A DNA stretch of 64,000 nt from Nitrospina sp. (GCA_018653085.1 JABIAY010000059.1:1-64000), one strand, 5' to 3'; shown: positions 44,941 through 55,216, counted from the first letter of the stretch. Translations and numbers: made by a program. Notes: generated from the letters alone by a model not told the origin.

Positions 44941-46473
44941 ATGAAAGTTTGCCTGATTGAACCCCCTAAATTTGTATCCCTGACAAACTTCGTGTCTACG
45001 ATCAGTATGCCGCCTATCGGTTTGGCATATATAGCGGCGGCAATACGTGAAGAAGGTCATGATGTCACTGTTGTGGATGGACCTGGTTCCGCGCCCAGAA
45101 ATTACCACCTATTTAAAGATGAGATTCGGGTAAGAGGTTTGACTCGAGAGCAAATCATTGAGCGTATCCCTTACGATTCTCAGGTCATTGGCTTGGGGTG
45201 CATGTTCACTTCCCACTGGGTCTATGTGCGTGAACTGGTTTCTGAAATTCGCAAGTTATTTCCCACGGCATTTTTGTTGATGGGAGGCGAGCACGTTACT
45301 GGCTTCCCTGAGTTTTCTCTGGAGCAAGCTCCTTTGGATAGCGTAGTACTGGGAGAAGGGGAGGAAACAATTGTCCAATTACTGGAGCATGTTGAGAAGG
45401 GCTTACCGTTGGAGGATGTTCTCGGAATTGCTTATAAAGATGCGGAGGGGGTAGTTCGAGTAAATTCTCGGCGCAACAGAATGAAAGGAATTGATTCCAT
45501 TGCCCAACCCGCATGGGATTTGTTTGACATTCAAAAATATAATGAAGTCAATCAGCCCCACGGCTCTTCACAGGGGAAGTTCATGCCTATGCTGGCGACG
45601 CGTGGTTGCCCGTTCTCTTGCACCTTCTGTACAAGTCCCAATATGTGGACTACAGAATGGATTCCCAGGGATTATAAGCGGGTGGTAGATGAGATGCAGG
45701 AGTATCAAAATAGCTATGGTGCCACAGACTTTCAGTTTGAAGACCTTACCGCAATTGTGCGAAAGGACTGGATAGGTAGCTTTTGTGATGAAATCATCAG
45801 CCGTGGTATGAAAATTACTTTTCAACTGCCATCGGGAACTCGTAGCGAAGGTATTGACTTTGAAATTGCCACAAAATTAAAGGCGGCGGGGTGCCATGAG
45901 TTTTCATTTGCTCCGGAATCTGGTGACCCTCGTATATTGAAGGCGATTAAAAAGAAAGTCGATTTGCCCAAAATGTTCGATTCCGCACGCAGTGCGCTAA
46001 AAGCAGGGATCAATGTGGGGTGCTTTTTTATCATTGGATTTCCTGAGGACGATTACCGCAGTGTGCTCAAGACTTATGGGGCAATTATCCAATGTGCAGT
46101 GATCGGCTTTACTAATGTAAACCTCAATGCTTATTCTCCTCAGCCCAATACCGAATCTTTCCGAGAGCTTCAAAGGGTGGGGGTAATTACTGAATTTGAT
46201 GATAAATACTTGATGAGTTTGTTTACTTTTCAGGACTTTGGTGCCAAAAAAACTTCATACAATTCCCGATTCGGAGATTTAGAGCTCTCTCTGATGGTTA
46301 ATTTTGGTGTGTTTTTATTTTATGTGATTTATTTTCTACGCAAACCAAATAGAATTGTTCAGTTGTTTTTGGATATGGGAAGCGAGTCTGCAAGTAACAA
46401 GTCAACCAAAATGGCCAAGTCATTTTTCAAAGATGCTTTCACGATCATGAAAAACAAGTTGATAAAGAACTGA
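44941..46473 (+). CDS. B12-binding-domain radical SAM protein (510 aa)
   Basis: KVCLIEPPKFVSLTNF is the first strand of a cobalamin-binding-type domain, followed by PPIGLAYIAAAIREEG, GGEHVTGFPEF and LGEGEETIVQLL. The radical SAM core has RGCPFSCTFC (Cys223, Cys227, Cys230) and EFSFAPESGDPRILKAI, IGFPEDDYRSV. The C-terminal segment has a hydrophobic stretch (FGVFLFYVIYFL) suggesting membrane association. I use the ATG at 44941; a TTG at 44905 would add 12 poorly matching residues. It lies between a GT2 and a methyltransferase-GT2 fusion. Confidence 0.9.
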   Translation: MKVCLIEPPKFVSLTNFVSTISMPPIGLAYIAAAIREEGHDVTVVDGPGSAPRNYHLFKDEIRVRGLTREQIIERIPYDSQVIGLGCMFTSHWVYVRELVSEIRKLFPTAFLLMGGEHVTGFPEFSLEQAPLDSVVLGEGEETIVQLLEHVEKGLPLEDVLGIAYKDAEGVVRVNSRRNRMKGIDSIAQPAWDLFDIQKYNEVNQPHGSSQGKFMPMLATRGCPFSCTFCTSPNMWTTEWIPRDYKRVVDEMQEYQNSYGATDFQFEDLTAIVRKDWIGSFCDEIISRGMKITFQLPSGTRSEGIDFEIATKLKAAGCHEFSFAPESGDPRILKAIKKKVDLPKMFDSARSALKAGINVGCFFIIGFPEDDYRSVLKTYGAIIQCAVIGFTNVNLNAYSPQPNTESFRELQRVGVITEFDDKYLMSLFTFQDFGAKKTSYNSRFGDLELSLMVNFGVFLFYVIYFLRKPNRIVQLFLDMGSESASNKSTKMAKSFFKDAFTIMKNKLIKN

Positions 46474-46568
46474 TTTCCTATAAGACCTTCACCCGGCTAA
46501 AATTATTTCTTTAAATTTCCTTAGTGCTCCAACAATCACATTAGATTATCGATGAGAAATGGTTTGCA

Positions 46569-48083
46569 ATGGACCTGATTGAGTTGCTGAAAAAGCAAGA
46601 ACGGTTAAGAGAGGATTATTGGGAAAATGTTGATTATTTTCTCTCGATCCGTTTGAAATGGCGAGCTCAAATGGTGCGCCACTTTTTTCATCTGTTTCCA
46701 GGGGACAGCATTCTCGAGGTGGGGGCAGGTTCTTGCCGGTGGACACGTGAAATTTCCGAGGCTAATGGAAACCGCAATCCCATTTGTGCGGCTGTGCTGG
46801 ATAAAGAGATATACGAAAAAAACAATCATAATTCCTTTCCTGAAAATATTGAGCGAATCCATTTAGATAAATTTCCTGGGAAACTCAGTGAGCGCCGCTT
46901 TGATTTTATTGTTGGGTATCAATTGTTGACAGATGAAAACGCAGGAGTGTTGTTGTCTGAGTTAAAGAATTTGTTGAAACCAGGAGGGCAAATCCTGTTT
47001 TTTGACCCCAACCCATGGAACCCGTATTACAGAATCAGAAGATTCGTTTCCAAAGTGTTTTTCTTTTTCAAGCGGGCTGAAAAAAATGAATCTCTCAACC
47101 GGATGGATTTGTTTGCCCTGCTTTCGGAGGCCGGCTATATAAAAATCAAAATTCTTCCGTATGATTTTTTGTTTCCCCCGCTCCCGAAAATACTGCTTTG
47201 GCCTATGCAGAATCTCAGTTTGATTCTGGAAAATTTTCCTTATGTGAGAAACTTTGCGGGGTCCCTGTTTATCTGGGCGCAGAAACCAGCTGAAGAAAAC
47301 TGGAAACGACCCTTGTCCAGTCTGGTTCGACACGATTGTTTCAAGGGTCGGCTTTCGGTGGTGGTTCCCTGTCACAATGAAGAACTGAATATTCCTCCAT
47401 TGATTGAAAACCTGCAAACCTGTTATGGCGAATATATCAAGGAAATTGTTGTTGTCGATGATAATAGCCGGGATGAAACTGCAAAGGTGGCAGAAGGGTT
47501 GGCGCACGAAGATTCGCGAATTAAATTAATTCGCCGAAGTATGCCCAATGGGGTGGGTCGTGCCTTGCGAGATGGCTTTGCGGCGGCACAGGGGGATTTT
47601 GTTCTCACTATGGATTGCGACTTCCAACATATTCTTCCTGAGCTCACAGGTTTGTTCGATGCTGTTGCCGAAGGCGCGGATGTGGCGGTAGGTAGCCGGT
47701 TTTCCCGGGAAAGCGTGCTTTTAAATTATGCTTTTACAAAAATCCTGGCAAACCGCGGATTCCATATTCTCGCCAACCTTCTTTTGGGAAAACATTTTCG
47801 GGATGCCACCAATAATCTTAAGCTGATGCGAAAAGAGGTGCTGAAAAACCTGGTTCTCGAAGCCGACGATTTTGCGGCGAATGCGGAAACTGGATTGCAA
47901 CCCATTTTGCTTGGGTACAAGGTTAAGGAGGTCCCCATCTCATGGATCAACCGGTCAGTGGATATGGGTTTCTCAAGCTTTAATTTAATGAATACCGGGC
48001 CGAATTATTTTGTCGTATTATTCCGACTGGTGTTTAGAAAATGGTTGGGTAGAGATATTGTTCGACATCCTCCGGGGAAATAA
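46569..48083 (+). CDS. fusion of SAM methyltransferase and GT2 (dolichol-P-mannose-synthase-like), 504 aa
   Basis: Residues ~40-230 carry a class I methyltransferase: ILEVGAGSCRWTREI and IVGYQLLTDENAGVLL, with a predicted Motif VI near ILFFDPNPWNP. From residue ~260 the GT2 domain begins LSVVVPCHNEELNIPPLI, EIVVVDDNSRDETAKV, VLTMDCDFQH (DxD-like) and VAVGSRFSR. Both domains are near full length and in a single frame, with no stop or odd junction, so it is a genuine fusion. Coupling of sugar transfer and methylation of the same acceptor is inferred. It starts 95 bp after the B12 radical SAM gene. Confidence 0.88.
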   Translation: MDLIELLKKQERLREDYWENVDYFLSIRLKWRAQMVRHFFHLFPGDSILEVGAGSCRWTREISEANGNRNPICAAVLDKEIYEKNNHNSFPENIERIHLDKFPGKLSERRFDFIVGYQLLTDENAGVLLSELKNLLKPGGQILFFDPNPWNPYYRIRRFVSKVFFFFKRAEKNESLNRMDLFALLSEAGYIKIKILPYDFLFPPLPKILLWPMQNLSLILENFPYVRNFAGSLFIWAQKPAEENWKRPLSSLVRHDCFKGRLSVVVPCHNEELNIPPLIENLQTCYGEYIKEIVVVDDNSRDETAKVAEGLAHEDSRIKLIRRSMPNGVGRALRDGFAAAQGDFVLTMDCDFQHILPELTGLFDAVAEGADVAVGSRFSRESVLLNYAFTKILANRGFHILANLLLGKHFRDATNNLKLMRKEVLKNLVLEADDFAANAETGLQPILLGYKVKEVPISWINRSVDMGFSSFNLMNTGPNYFVVLFRLVFRKWLGRDIVRHPPGK

Positions 48084-48110
48084 CTTGTTAAAACTTAATT
48101 GAGGGATGAA

Positions 48111-49172
48111 TTGGAAACGGTAATCATTACGGGGTCTTCAGGATTGATCGGCTCAGAGGCGGTTCGGTTTTTTGCTGGGAAAGGCATGCGTGTCATAGGT
48201 GTTGACAATGATATGCGACAAGAATTTTTCGGCGAAGAAGCTTCGACAGAATGGAACCGGAAGCGGTTAGAAGAAGAGTTGAAGGATTTCCGCCACTTCT
48301 CATTGGATATTCGCTCCGAGAAAGAAATGGAAGGCTTGTTCAGCGAGTATGGAAATGAGATTGATCTGGTTATTCACGCCGCCGCCCAACCTTCTCACGA
48401 CTGGGCCGCGAAAGATCCTATTAAAGATTTTTCCGTTAACGCCAATGGGACTTTGGTTCTTCTTGAAATGGCGAGACGGTTTTGTCCCAAGGCGGTTTTT
48501 ATCCATTTATCCACGAATAAGGTTTATGGAGATATCGCAAACTCACTTCCACTGCAAGAACTTGAAACAAGATGGGAGTTGGACCCGAGCCATCGATTCT
48601 ATGAAAAAGGGATTGATGAATCTATGAGCATAGATGATAGCAATCATAGCTTGTTCGGTGTTTCCAAAGCGGCAGGGGACCTGTTAGTGCAGGAGTACGG
48701 CCGGTATTTCGGAATGAAAACAGCGTGTTTTCGAGGCGGTTGCCTGACGGGTTCCGCGCATTCGGGAACCGAGTTGCATGGTTTTCTTTCCTACCTGATG
48801 ATATGTACCATGAAGAAAAAACCTTACACGGTGTTTGGCTATAAGGGAAAACAGGTCCGCGACAATATCCACAGTTCTGACCTTGTGAATGCCTTGTACC
48901 AGTTCTATAAAAAACCGGGAGTAGCAAAAATTTATAATATTGGTGGTGGCCGGCACAGTAACAGCTCTATGCTTGAGGCCATCAAGATGTGTGAAGATAT
49001 TTCGGGAAATACCCTTTCATGGAACTATGAAGATGGGAACCGTTTCGGGGACCACATGTGGTGGGTCAGTGATGTCAGCCGGTTTAAGGCCGACTACCCT
49101 GACTGGGATTACCAATATGATATGGAAGAAATCATGCGGGAAATATATGAAGGGTTGCGTCAGCGGAGTTAA
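48111..49172 (+). CDS. NAD-dependent epimerase, CDP-paratose-2-epimerase-like
   Basis: Extended [33 protein letters not shown] and [15 protein letters not shown] with the active site [10 protein letters not shown]. The length, the [10 protein letters not shown] segment and the SHDWAAKDP sequence match CDP-paratose/tyvelose 2-epimerases (RfbE) and relatives. I chose the TTG at 48111, five bases after GAGGG, over the TTG at 48099. No CDP-sugar pathway genes lie in the window, so the real substrate may be another nucleotide sugar. Confidence 0.82.
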   Translation: METVIITGSSGLIGSEAVRFFAGKGMRVIGVDNDMRQEFFGEEASTEWNRKRLEEELKDFRHFSLDIRSEKEMEGLFSEYGNEIDLVIHAAAQPSHDWAAKDPIKDFSVNANGTLVLLEMARRFCPKAVFIHLSTNKVYGDIANSLPLQELETRWELDPSHRFYEKGIDESMSIDDSNHSLFGVSKAAGDLLVQEYGRYFGMKTACFRGGCLTGSAHSGTELHGFLSYLMICTMKKKPYTVFGYKGKQVRDNIHSSDLVNALYQFYKKPGVAKIYNIGGGRHSNSSMLEAIKMCEDISGNTLSWNYEDGNRFGDHMWWVSDVSRFKADYPDWDYQYDMEEIMREIYEGLRQRS

Positions 49173-49185
49173 TGCGAATTAACGA

Positions 49186-50076
49186 TCAGGGTAAGGCGTT
49201 GCGAGCTTTATGGCCGGAGTTCAGGCATTCGAGCAAGGCATCCTGCCAATGCGGCATCTCATGATGGAAGACCTGCTTTAACTTTCTGTTCGAAAGCAGT
49301 GAGCTTTCAGGCCGAGCAGTAGGAGTAGGGTATTCGATGGTGGGGATGGGAATCAACTCTGTATTCTCGCCGGACAGTTCAAGGATTTTTTTTGCAAAAC
49401 CAAACCAACTGGTTTCCCCGCCACACGACATATTAAAAACCCCTGAATGAGAAAATATTTTGGATTTCCCGGTGCTCCGGCAGTGTTCCAGGATTCGTGC
49501 TGTGCCCTCGGCAATAGCTCTTGACCAGGTGGGGCTTCCGATCTGGTCATCAACGACTTTTATCTGATTTTTACTTTGAGCCAGTTTTTGCATGGTAAGC
49601 AGAAAATTACTGCCTCTCAAACTATACACCCAAGCGGTTCTGAGTATGATATGGGGAATGTTGGCCTGCATCACTGCCTGGTCCCCAGCCAGCTTGGACT
49701 TCCCATAAATATTTAAAGGGCAGGGTGCATCCTCTTCTTTATAGGGGGATGTTGCTTTGCCGTCAAAAACATAATCGGTGGAATAGTGAATCATCCCGGC
49801 ACCAATTTTTTTGGCTTCCTCGGCGATCACTCCCGGCGCGATTCCATTGACGGTCATAGCCAGTTCGGGTTCTGACTCCGCCTTGTCCACTGCGGTGTAA
49901 GCGGCGGCATTAATAATGATATTTGGTTTAATTTCCTGAATAACAGAACCCAGTGTTTCCGGTTTGGCAAGATCGATCTGGTCTCTGCCCAGCGCAAAAA
50001 TGGTTCCCAGGGTAGAGAGTGAGCGGTTCAACTCCCAACCGACTTGACCGTTTTTTCCTGTCAGAAGTATTCGCAT
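49186..50076 (-). CDS. rfbD: dTDP-4-dehydrorhamnose reductase
   Basis: RmlD family: LLTGKNGQVGWELNRSL, IDLAKPETLGSVIQE and the active site YSTDYVFDGKATSPY with YGKSKLAGD. Length 296 residues from the ATG at 50076, correct for RfbD/RmlD. It reduces dTDP-4-dehydro-L-rhamnose to dTDP-L-rhamnose with NADPH. It follows rfbA and rfbB on the same strand. The 3,5-epimerase (rfbC) that should act before it is missing from the window. Confidence 0.9.
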   Translation of the reverse strand: MRILLTGKNGQVGWELNRSLSTLGTIFALGRDQIDLAKPETLGSVIQEIKPNIIINAAAYTAVDKAESEPELAMTVNGIAPGVIAEEAKKIGAGMIHYSTDYVFDGKATSPYKEEDAPCPLNIYGKSKLAGDQAVMQANIPHIILRTAWVYSLRGSNFLLTMQKLAQSKNQIKVVDDQIGSPTWSRAIAEGTARILEHCRSTGKSKIFSHSGVFNMSCGGETSWFGFAKKILELSGENTELIPIPTIEYPTPTARPESSLLSNRKLKQVFHHEMPHWQDALLECLNSGHKARNALP

Positions 50077-50129
50077 GAGTTTTAAGGTAGGAAAAGGGTA
50101 GGCATTACACAGACACGCAAGAAATGCGG

Positions 50130-51005
50130 TTATCCTTTTTGAATCAATCGGAGTAGATATTGCCCATATCCGTTTTTCTTCAATGAGCGAGCTACACTTT
50201 CCAAATTTTCTGTTGTGATCCAACCTTTACTGTAGGCAATCTCTTCAGGGCAGCAGACCATCAGCCCCTGACGACGTTGGATGGTTTCTATAAAATTGGC
50301 GGCATCCAGCAGAGACTCATGCGAGCCCGTATCCAGCCAGGCAAACCCGCGACTCATTTGTTCAACGGATAGCTGTGATTGCTCAAGGTATACCCGGTTG
50401 ACATCGGTGATTTCAAGCTCCCCCCGCGCCGAAGGCTTGATGGAAGAGGCGATATCAACGACCTGGTTGTCATAAAAATAAAGTCCGGTAATGGCGTAAT
50501 TCGATTTAGGTTGCAGGGGTTTTTCTTCAACGCTGGCGACTTTGTTGTCCGGGCCGAACTCGGCCACTCCATAGTTTTGCGGGTCCTTCACCCAATAGCC
50601 GAAAACGGTGGCGCCGGTTTCCCGCTTCTGGGCCTTCTCCATAAGGGCGGGCAGTTCGTGACCATAAAAAACATTATCGCCAAGGATCAAACTACAGCCA
50701 TCGTTGCCGATAAATTCCTTGCCGATGATGAATGCTTGAGCCAGACCATCCGGGTTTGGCTGGACTCCGTAACTGATATTGACACCCCATTGACTGCCAT
50801 CTTTCAGTAACTCTTTGAACAGAGGCTGGTCCTGCGGGGTGGTGATGATAAAGATATCCCGGATACCCGCCAGCAGGAGGGTGCAAAGCGGATAATAGAT
50901 CATCGGTTTGTCATAGAGCGGCATCAATTGCTTGCTGACGACCTGAGTCAATGGGTAGAGCCGGGTTCCCGATCCACCGGCTAAAATGATTCCTTTGCTT
51001 ATCAT
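50130..51005 (-). CDS. rfbA: glucose-1-phosphate thymidylyltransferase
   Basis: RmlA/RfbA family: [18 protein letters not shown] nucleotide-binding signature, then [29 protein letters not shown] and [18 protein letters not shown]. Length 291 residues, typical of the short single-domain RmlA form. It makes dTDP-glucose from glucose-1-phosphate and dTTP. The neighbouring genes rfbB (12 bp away) and rfbD complete most of the dTDP-rhamnose branch. Confidence 0.95.
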   Translation of the reverse strand: MISKGIILAGGSGTRLYPLTQVVSKQLMPLYDKPMIYYPLCTLLLAGIRDIFIITTPQDQPLFKELLKDGSQWGVNISYGVQPNPDGLAQAFIIGKEFIGNDGCSLILGDNVFYGHELPALMEKAQKRETGATVFGYWVKDPQNYGVAEFGPDNKVASVEEKPLQPKSNYAITGLYFYDNQVVDIASSIKPSARGELEITDVNRVYLEQSQLSVEQMSRGFAWLDTGSHESLLDAANFIETIQRRQGLMVCCPEEIAYSKGWITTENLESVARSLKKNGYGQYLLRLIQKG

Positions 51006-51017
51006 ATTGAATGTTCC

Positions 51018-52079
51018 TTAATGTTTTTCAAGACCCAGACGTTCCCCCTGATAAGCTCCTGACAATACGCGATCGGTCCAGGTTTTATTGTTCAGATACC
51101 AACTGACCGTTTTTCGAAGGCCGGTTTCAAACGATTCCTGAGGTTTCCATCCCAGTTGATTTTGAATTTTACTCGCATCGATTGCATAGCGGCGGTCATG
51201 TCCGGGGCGGTCTTCGACAAAACTTATCAGGGATTCATGCGGCCTGTGCAGGGAGCCCGGAACCATTTCATCTAAAATATTGCATAGAGCGTGCACAACT
51301 TCCAGATTGCTTTTCTCATTATGCCCGCCAATATTATAAACCTGCCCTACGGTGCCTTTTTCCAGGACTTCGAGAATAGCCCGGCAATGGTCTTCAACAT
51401 ACAGCCAGTCTCTTATCTGCTTCCCGTCTCCGTAAATGGGGAGGGGTTCTCCTTCCAGTGCCTTTTGAATCATCAATGGCAATAGTTTTTCAGGAAATTG
51501 GTAAGGACCGTAATTATTGGAACAGTTTGTCGTCAGTACAGGCAGGCCAAAGGTTTTATGATAGGAACGCACCAAGTGGTCGGACGAAGCTTTGGAGGCC
51601 GCATACGGTGAGTTCGGAGCGTAAGGGGTTTCTTCGGTGAACAGCCCGGTTTCTCCCAAAGAGCCATAAACCTCATCGGTGGAAACATGCAGGAACCTGA
51701 AATTTTCCTGCCGAGTTTTACTCAGTCCTCGCCAGTACCCGCGAGTGGTTTCCAAAAGTTCATAGGTTCCTACCACATTGGTTTGAATGAAATCTCCAGG
51801 GGATTCGATGGACCGGTCAACATGGGATTCTGCGGCAAAATGGACCACTGCATCGATATCATGCGCCAGAAATACACTTCTTAGCTTGTCTCTGTTACAG
51901 ATATCGCCCTGTTCAAAAAAATAATTGGGGTCGTCTTCTACGGATGACAGGGTATCGAGATTTCCCGCATAGGTCAGCTTGTCATAGTTGACAACTTTAG
52001 TCTGGCCCGTTTTCATCAGGTTCAGGATAAAATTTCCGCCTATGAAACCAGCGCCACCCGTAACAAAAAATGTTTTCAT
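51018..52079 (-). CDS. rfbB: dTDP-glucose 4,6-dehydratase
   Basis: RmlB family extended [34 protein letters not shown] (the DRS signature), [11 protein letters not shown], and active site [30 protein letters not shown] is diagnostic. Length 353 residues is correct. It converts dTDP-glucose to dTDP-4-keto-6-deoxyglucose, which is also a plausible substrate for the C-methyltransferase at 17023. First gene of the rfbB-rfbA-rfbD operon. Confidence 0.95.
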   Translation of the reverse strand: MKTFFVTGGAGFIGGNFILNLMKTGQTKVVNYDKLTYAGNLDTLSSVEDDPNYFFEQGDICNRDKLRSVFLAHDIDAVVHFAAESHVDRSIESPGDFIQTNVVGTYELLETTRGYWRGLSKTRQENFRFLHVSTDEVYGSLGETGLFTEETPYAPNSPYAASKASSDHLVRSYHKTFGLPVLTTNCSNNYGPYQFPEKLLPLMIQKALEGEPLPIYGDGKQIRDWLYVEDHCRAILEVLEKGTVGQVYNIGGHNEKSNLEVVHALCNILDEMVPGSLHRPHESLISFVEDRPGHDRRYAIDASKIQNQLGWKPQESFETGLRKTVSWYLNNKTWTDRVLSGAYQGERLGLEKH

Positions 52080-52210
52080 TTCTGTAAAAACCAGTCGGAA
52101 GGTGATAAAACAAGGTTAGCAGGAAAACCAAGGACGACTCCGTTGAGTATAAGCGGTTGGGCCTGTATTTTCAACCTTATACCCCGCTGAACAAGCACTC
52201 TGGATTGCTA

Positions 52211-53191
52211 ATGAAATCGTCAATTAAAATTGCGGTGGTTATCGTCAACTGGAATTCGGGCGAATACCTTGGTGAGTGCCTGCGCAGTCTAAAAGGCCAG
52301 AGCGCACAGCCGGACCGTGTCCTGATTGTAGACAACGCCAGTACGGATGCCTCTCTCAAGGGTCTGGAGCAAGAATTTGCGGAATGGGATTTTATCAAGC
52401 TCGAAACGAATACCGGGTTTTCCGCTGGGAATAACCTGGCGGTTAAGAGAGCGGAGGACTGTGACTGGATCGCGTTTCTGAATCCGGATGCAATGCCTCA
52501 TCCTGACTGGCTTGCCCGATTAAAAGAAGCACCCGATCAGTTTCCTGATGCGGCCTGGTTTGGCAGTCATATGCAGGGTTATAAGAATGATCGCATGGAT
52601 GGGACTGGCGATGTCTATCATGTCTGCGGCGCGGCGTGGAGACGCGACCATGGGCTACAGCAGTCAGAAGTCAAGCGCCAGGCCGGGGAAATATTTTCAC
52701 CCTGTGCGGCGGCGGCTTTCATCCGAAGGGATGTGTTTTTGCAAGAGAAAGGATTTGATGAAAACTTCTTTTGTTACAATGAAGATGTGGACCTGGGTTT
52801 CCGTCTGCGTTTAAAAGGCTATCAATGTTTTTATATCCCCTCTGCGGTGGTGGAGCATGTGGGCTCGGCCAGCACCGACCGCTATAGCGATTTCGCGGTT
52901 TATCATGGACAGAGAAATCTGGTTTGGTCGTATTTTCGCAATATGCCTGATCCCTGGTTCTGGATTTATTTGCCCCAGCATATTCTGTTTAATTTATCCG
53001 CCTTAATCTGGTTTTCCCTGACGGGGAAAGCCGGTGCTATTTTTAAAGCGAAATGGGATGCCTTGAAAGGGCTTCCCCGGGTTTGGAAGCTTCGGCAGGT
53101 AACGCAGAATACAAAAGCCGGGAGTAAGGTGGTGGATGCCATGAGCAAAGGGCTATGGGTTCCCTACACTAAGAAAAAAAGGTCACGGTGA
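52211..53191 (+). CDS. rhamnosyltransferase-like GT2 (WbbL type)
   Basis: GT2: IAVVIVNWNSGEYLGECLRS, RVLIVDNASTDASL, NPDAMPHPDWL (DxD-like) and FFCYNEDVDLGFRLRLKGY (the EDVDL acceptor motif), matching WbbL-type rhamnosyltransferases. The start ATG at 52211 is favoured over the TTG at 52157. It lies divergent from the rfb genes and its 3' end overlaps the convergent TPR protein gene by 9 bp. dTDP-rhamnose as donor is inferred from the neighbouring rfb genes. Confidence 0.88.
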   Translation: MKSSIKIAVVIVNWNSGEYLGECLRSLKGQSAQPDRVLIVDNASTDASLKGLEQEFAEWDFIKLETNTGFSAGNNLAVKRAEDCDWIAFLNPDAMPHPDWLARLKEAPDQFPDAAWFGSHMQGYKNDRMDGTGDVYHVCGAAWRRDHGLQQSEVKRQAGEIFSPCAAAAFIRRDVFLQEKGFDENFFCYNEDVDLGFRLRLKGYQCFYIPSAVVEHVGSASTDRYSDFAVYHGQRNLVWSYFRNMPDPWFWIYLPQHILFNLSALIWFSLTGKAGAIFKAKWDALKGLPRVWKLRQVTQNTKAGSKVVDAMSKGLWVPYTKKKRSR

Positions 53192-55216
53192 CGGGGTTTG
53201 TTCAAGAAGCCGATTGATTTCTTTTTGCAGGGAAGGGCTTTGGTTATAGCTCAATGCCAGTTCCAAATGTTTGCGTGCCAGAGTGCTATTTCCCTTCAAA
53301 TCCAGAATCAATTTTCCCAGGTTGTAATGGGCATCGGGAATTTGAGGATAATGATTTATCGCGGCGATAAAAGCGTCCCGGGCTTTTTCGTACTGCTTTT
53401 CACCAATAAAAAGGAGGCCAAGGTTGTTATGCGCTTTGGCTGAGGCCAGTCCCCCTTCCTGAATTTCCCGGTATGCTTTTTCGGCCAGCCCTGTTTTCCC
53501 GCCTGCCTGATAAATTTTCCCCAGCAGTAAAAGTCCATTGGAAGAGCCAGGAACCCTTTGCAGATATTGACGGATATGTTTTTCTGCGGAAGAAAAAGAT
53601 TTTAATTGCCAGTTCACACGGGCCAGGTTCAGGTCAAGCTCCGCCGGCATGGGGTAACCCCAGCGATATTTAACATACCTTTCCTGGGCGCGGAGAAATT
53701 CCGTTCGGGCCTGCTGAAACTCGCCACGGGACGCATAATAGGTTCCCAGGTTCAGATACCCAAGAGGAAGGGTGGGTTCCAGTTCAATAGCCTTGTGGAA
53801 CTCTCTTTCAGCCCTTTTGAAGTTCCCATTCTGCGTGTAAATGCTTCCCAGATTGCTGTGGGCGAACGCCCGGTAAAAATCTCCTGCTTCGGAACGAGAA
53901 AGTCTTAACAGCGGTGCAAGGGCCTCCTGATATCGTTTGTCCTCCAAGTAAAAATGGCTGAGATTATGAAGGACCTGTAGATCGGCAGGGGATTTTTTAT
54001 AGGTATCTTCCCAAAGGCGGATGTTGGAACGGTAGTCCGAGTTCCGGGTTATTAATAAAGCACCCAGAATCAAAAATAAAGTCACCAGAATAATCAGGCC
54101 CTGTTTTGACGTTTCCCGCTTCATGAAGAACAAATGATAGAAGGTATAAGCCATAAGAAATGTAGGCCCCAAAGAGGGGAGGTACAGGTTTCTTTCGCTC
54201 AGCAAATCCGCGCGCGGTAAAAAACTGTTTGTGGGAGACAGGGTGATGAGGAACCACAGAATGGAAAAGACCACCACCGGAGAAATTCGGCGAAAGTTCT
54301 TGAGGACCGTAAACACAAGCACCAGCCAAATAGCGACAGATGTAAAACGGGAAAAAGCCAGCCAGTTGCCAGGGAAATCATAATTAAAAGTCAGGTTGAT
54401 CGGAAACAGGCAAAGCTTGAAGGCATAAGCCAGTATCCTGCCTTGCGCCAAAGCATAGTTGCCGTCCATTTTCCCGAACCAATCAAGGGTTGAATTGCGT
54501 ATTGCCGGGGATAGGGCAAAAAAAGCGAAAACCAAAATGCAAAGAGGTAGGTAAATAAAAAGCAGTCGGTTTTTGAAAGGATGCCAGTTTTCATTTTTCA
54601 TGAAACACAGATCGTATAAAAAAACTGCCAGAGGAAAGGTCAGGGCGGTTTCCTTGCTGAGGAGCGCAAGGCTGAATGCCAACAGGGTGAGCAAGTAAAA
54701 CAAAGGCGTTATCCGGTTTCTTTCGCTTCCCAGAATAAAAAACAGCAGGCCCAGTAAATAAAAGAAGGCTCCTATTCCGCTTGCCCGGCCTGAAATATAG
54801 GTGACGGCCTCTGCGTGAAGTGGATTGAGCGCAAACAGGAGGGCGGTGGTGACAGACAGGCCCAGCACTGTTTTACTTCCCCATTGAGTATTTTTGTCGA
54901 GGGTTTTGAAAATAATGAGAAGAACGACTGCTGATGTCAGGAAGTGGAAAAGGAGATTGGTCAGGTGATAGCTGAAGGGGCTCAGGCCGCTCAGTGAATG
55001 GTTAACGTTGAAGCTGAAATATAAAAGGTGTCGGTACCGAAGGGGCCATATCTGGTAGAACCCGTTGGGATCATTCAAGATCACTTGTTGTAAAAGAGCC
55101 TGATCGTCAAAGTTGAAAGGAGAGAACAGGGTGTTTGCGTAGGCAATAAGAATGAGAACTGACAATGCCAGAATAGAAAAAAATAACTGTGTTCTCGTTG
55201 AGAAGGGATCAGTCAT
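53183..55216 (-). CDS. multi-span membrane protein with TPR C-terminus (TMTC-like, 677 aa)
   Basis: The N-terminal ~400 residues hold about ten hydrophobic segments. Conserved pieces are NFDDQALLQQVI, HLTNLLFHFLTS, NPLHAEAVTYISGRA and FLPRADLLSERNLYLP, like the TMTC/DUF1736-type GT-C proteins. The C-terminal ~270 residues contain TPRs: SNLGSIYTQNGNFKRAEREF, YLNLGTYYASRGEFQQARTEF and AHNNLGLLFIGEKQYEKARDAF. Eukaryotic TMTCs are O-mannosyltransferases. A glycosyltransferase role here is inferred. Its ATG overlaps the upstream WecA-like stop (ATGACTGA), implying coupled translation. Confidence 0.85.
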   Translation of the reverse strand: MTDPFSTRTQLFFSILALSVLILIAYANTLFSPFNFDDQALLQQVILNDPNGFYQIWPLRYRHLLYFSFNVNHSLSGLSPFSYHLTNLLFHFLTSAVVLLIIFKTLDKNTQWGSKTVLGLSVTTALLFALNPLHAEAVTYISGRASGIGAFFYLLGLLFFILGSERNRITPLFYLLTLLAFSLALLSKETALTFPLAVFLYDLCFMKNENWHPFKNRLLFIYLPLCILVFAFFALSPAIRNSTLDWFGKMDGNYALAQGRILAYAFKLCLFPINLTFNYDFPGNWLAFSRFTSVAIWLVLVFTVLKNFRRISPVVVFSILWFLITLSPTNSFLPRADLLSERNLYLPSLGPTFLMAYTFYHLFFMKRETSKQGLIILVTLFLILGALLITRNSDYRSNIRLWEDTYKKSPADLQVLHNLSHFYLEDKRYQEALAPLLRLSRSEAGDFYRAFAHSNLGSIYTQNGNFKRAEREFHKAIELEPTLPLGYLNLGTYYASRGEFQQARTEFLRAQERYVKYRWGYPMPAELDLNLARVNWQLKSFSSAEKHIRQYLQRVPGSSNGLLLLGKIYQAGGKTGLAEKAYREIQEGGLASAKAHNNLGLLFIGEKQYEKARDAFIAAINHYPQIPDAHYNLGKLILDLKGNSTLARKHLELALSYNQSPSLQKEINRLLEQTPSP

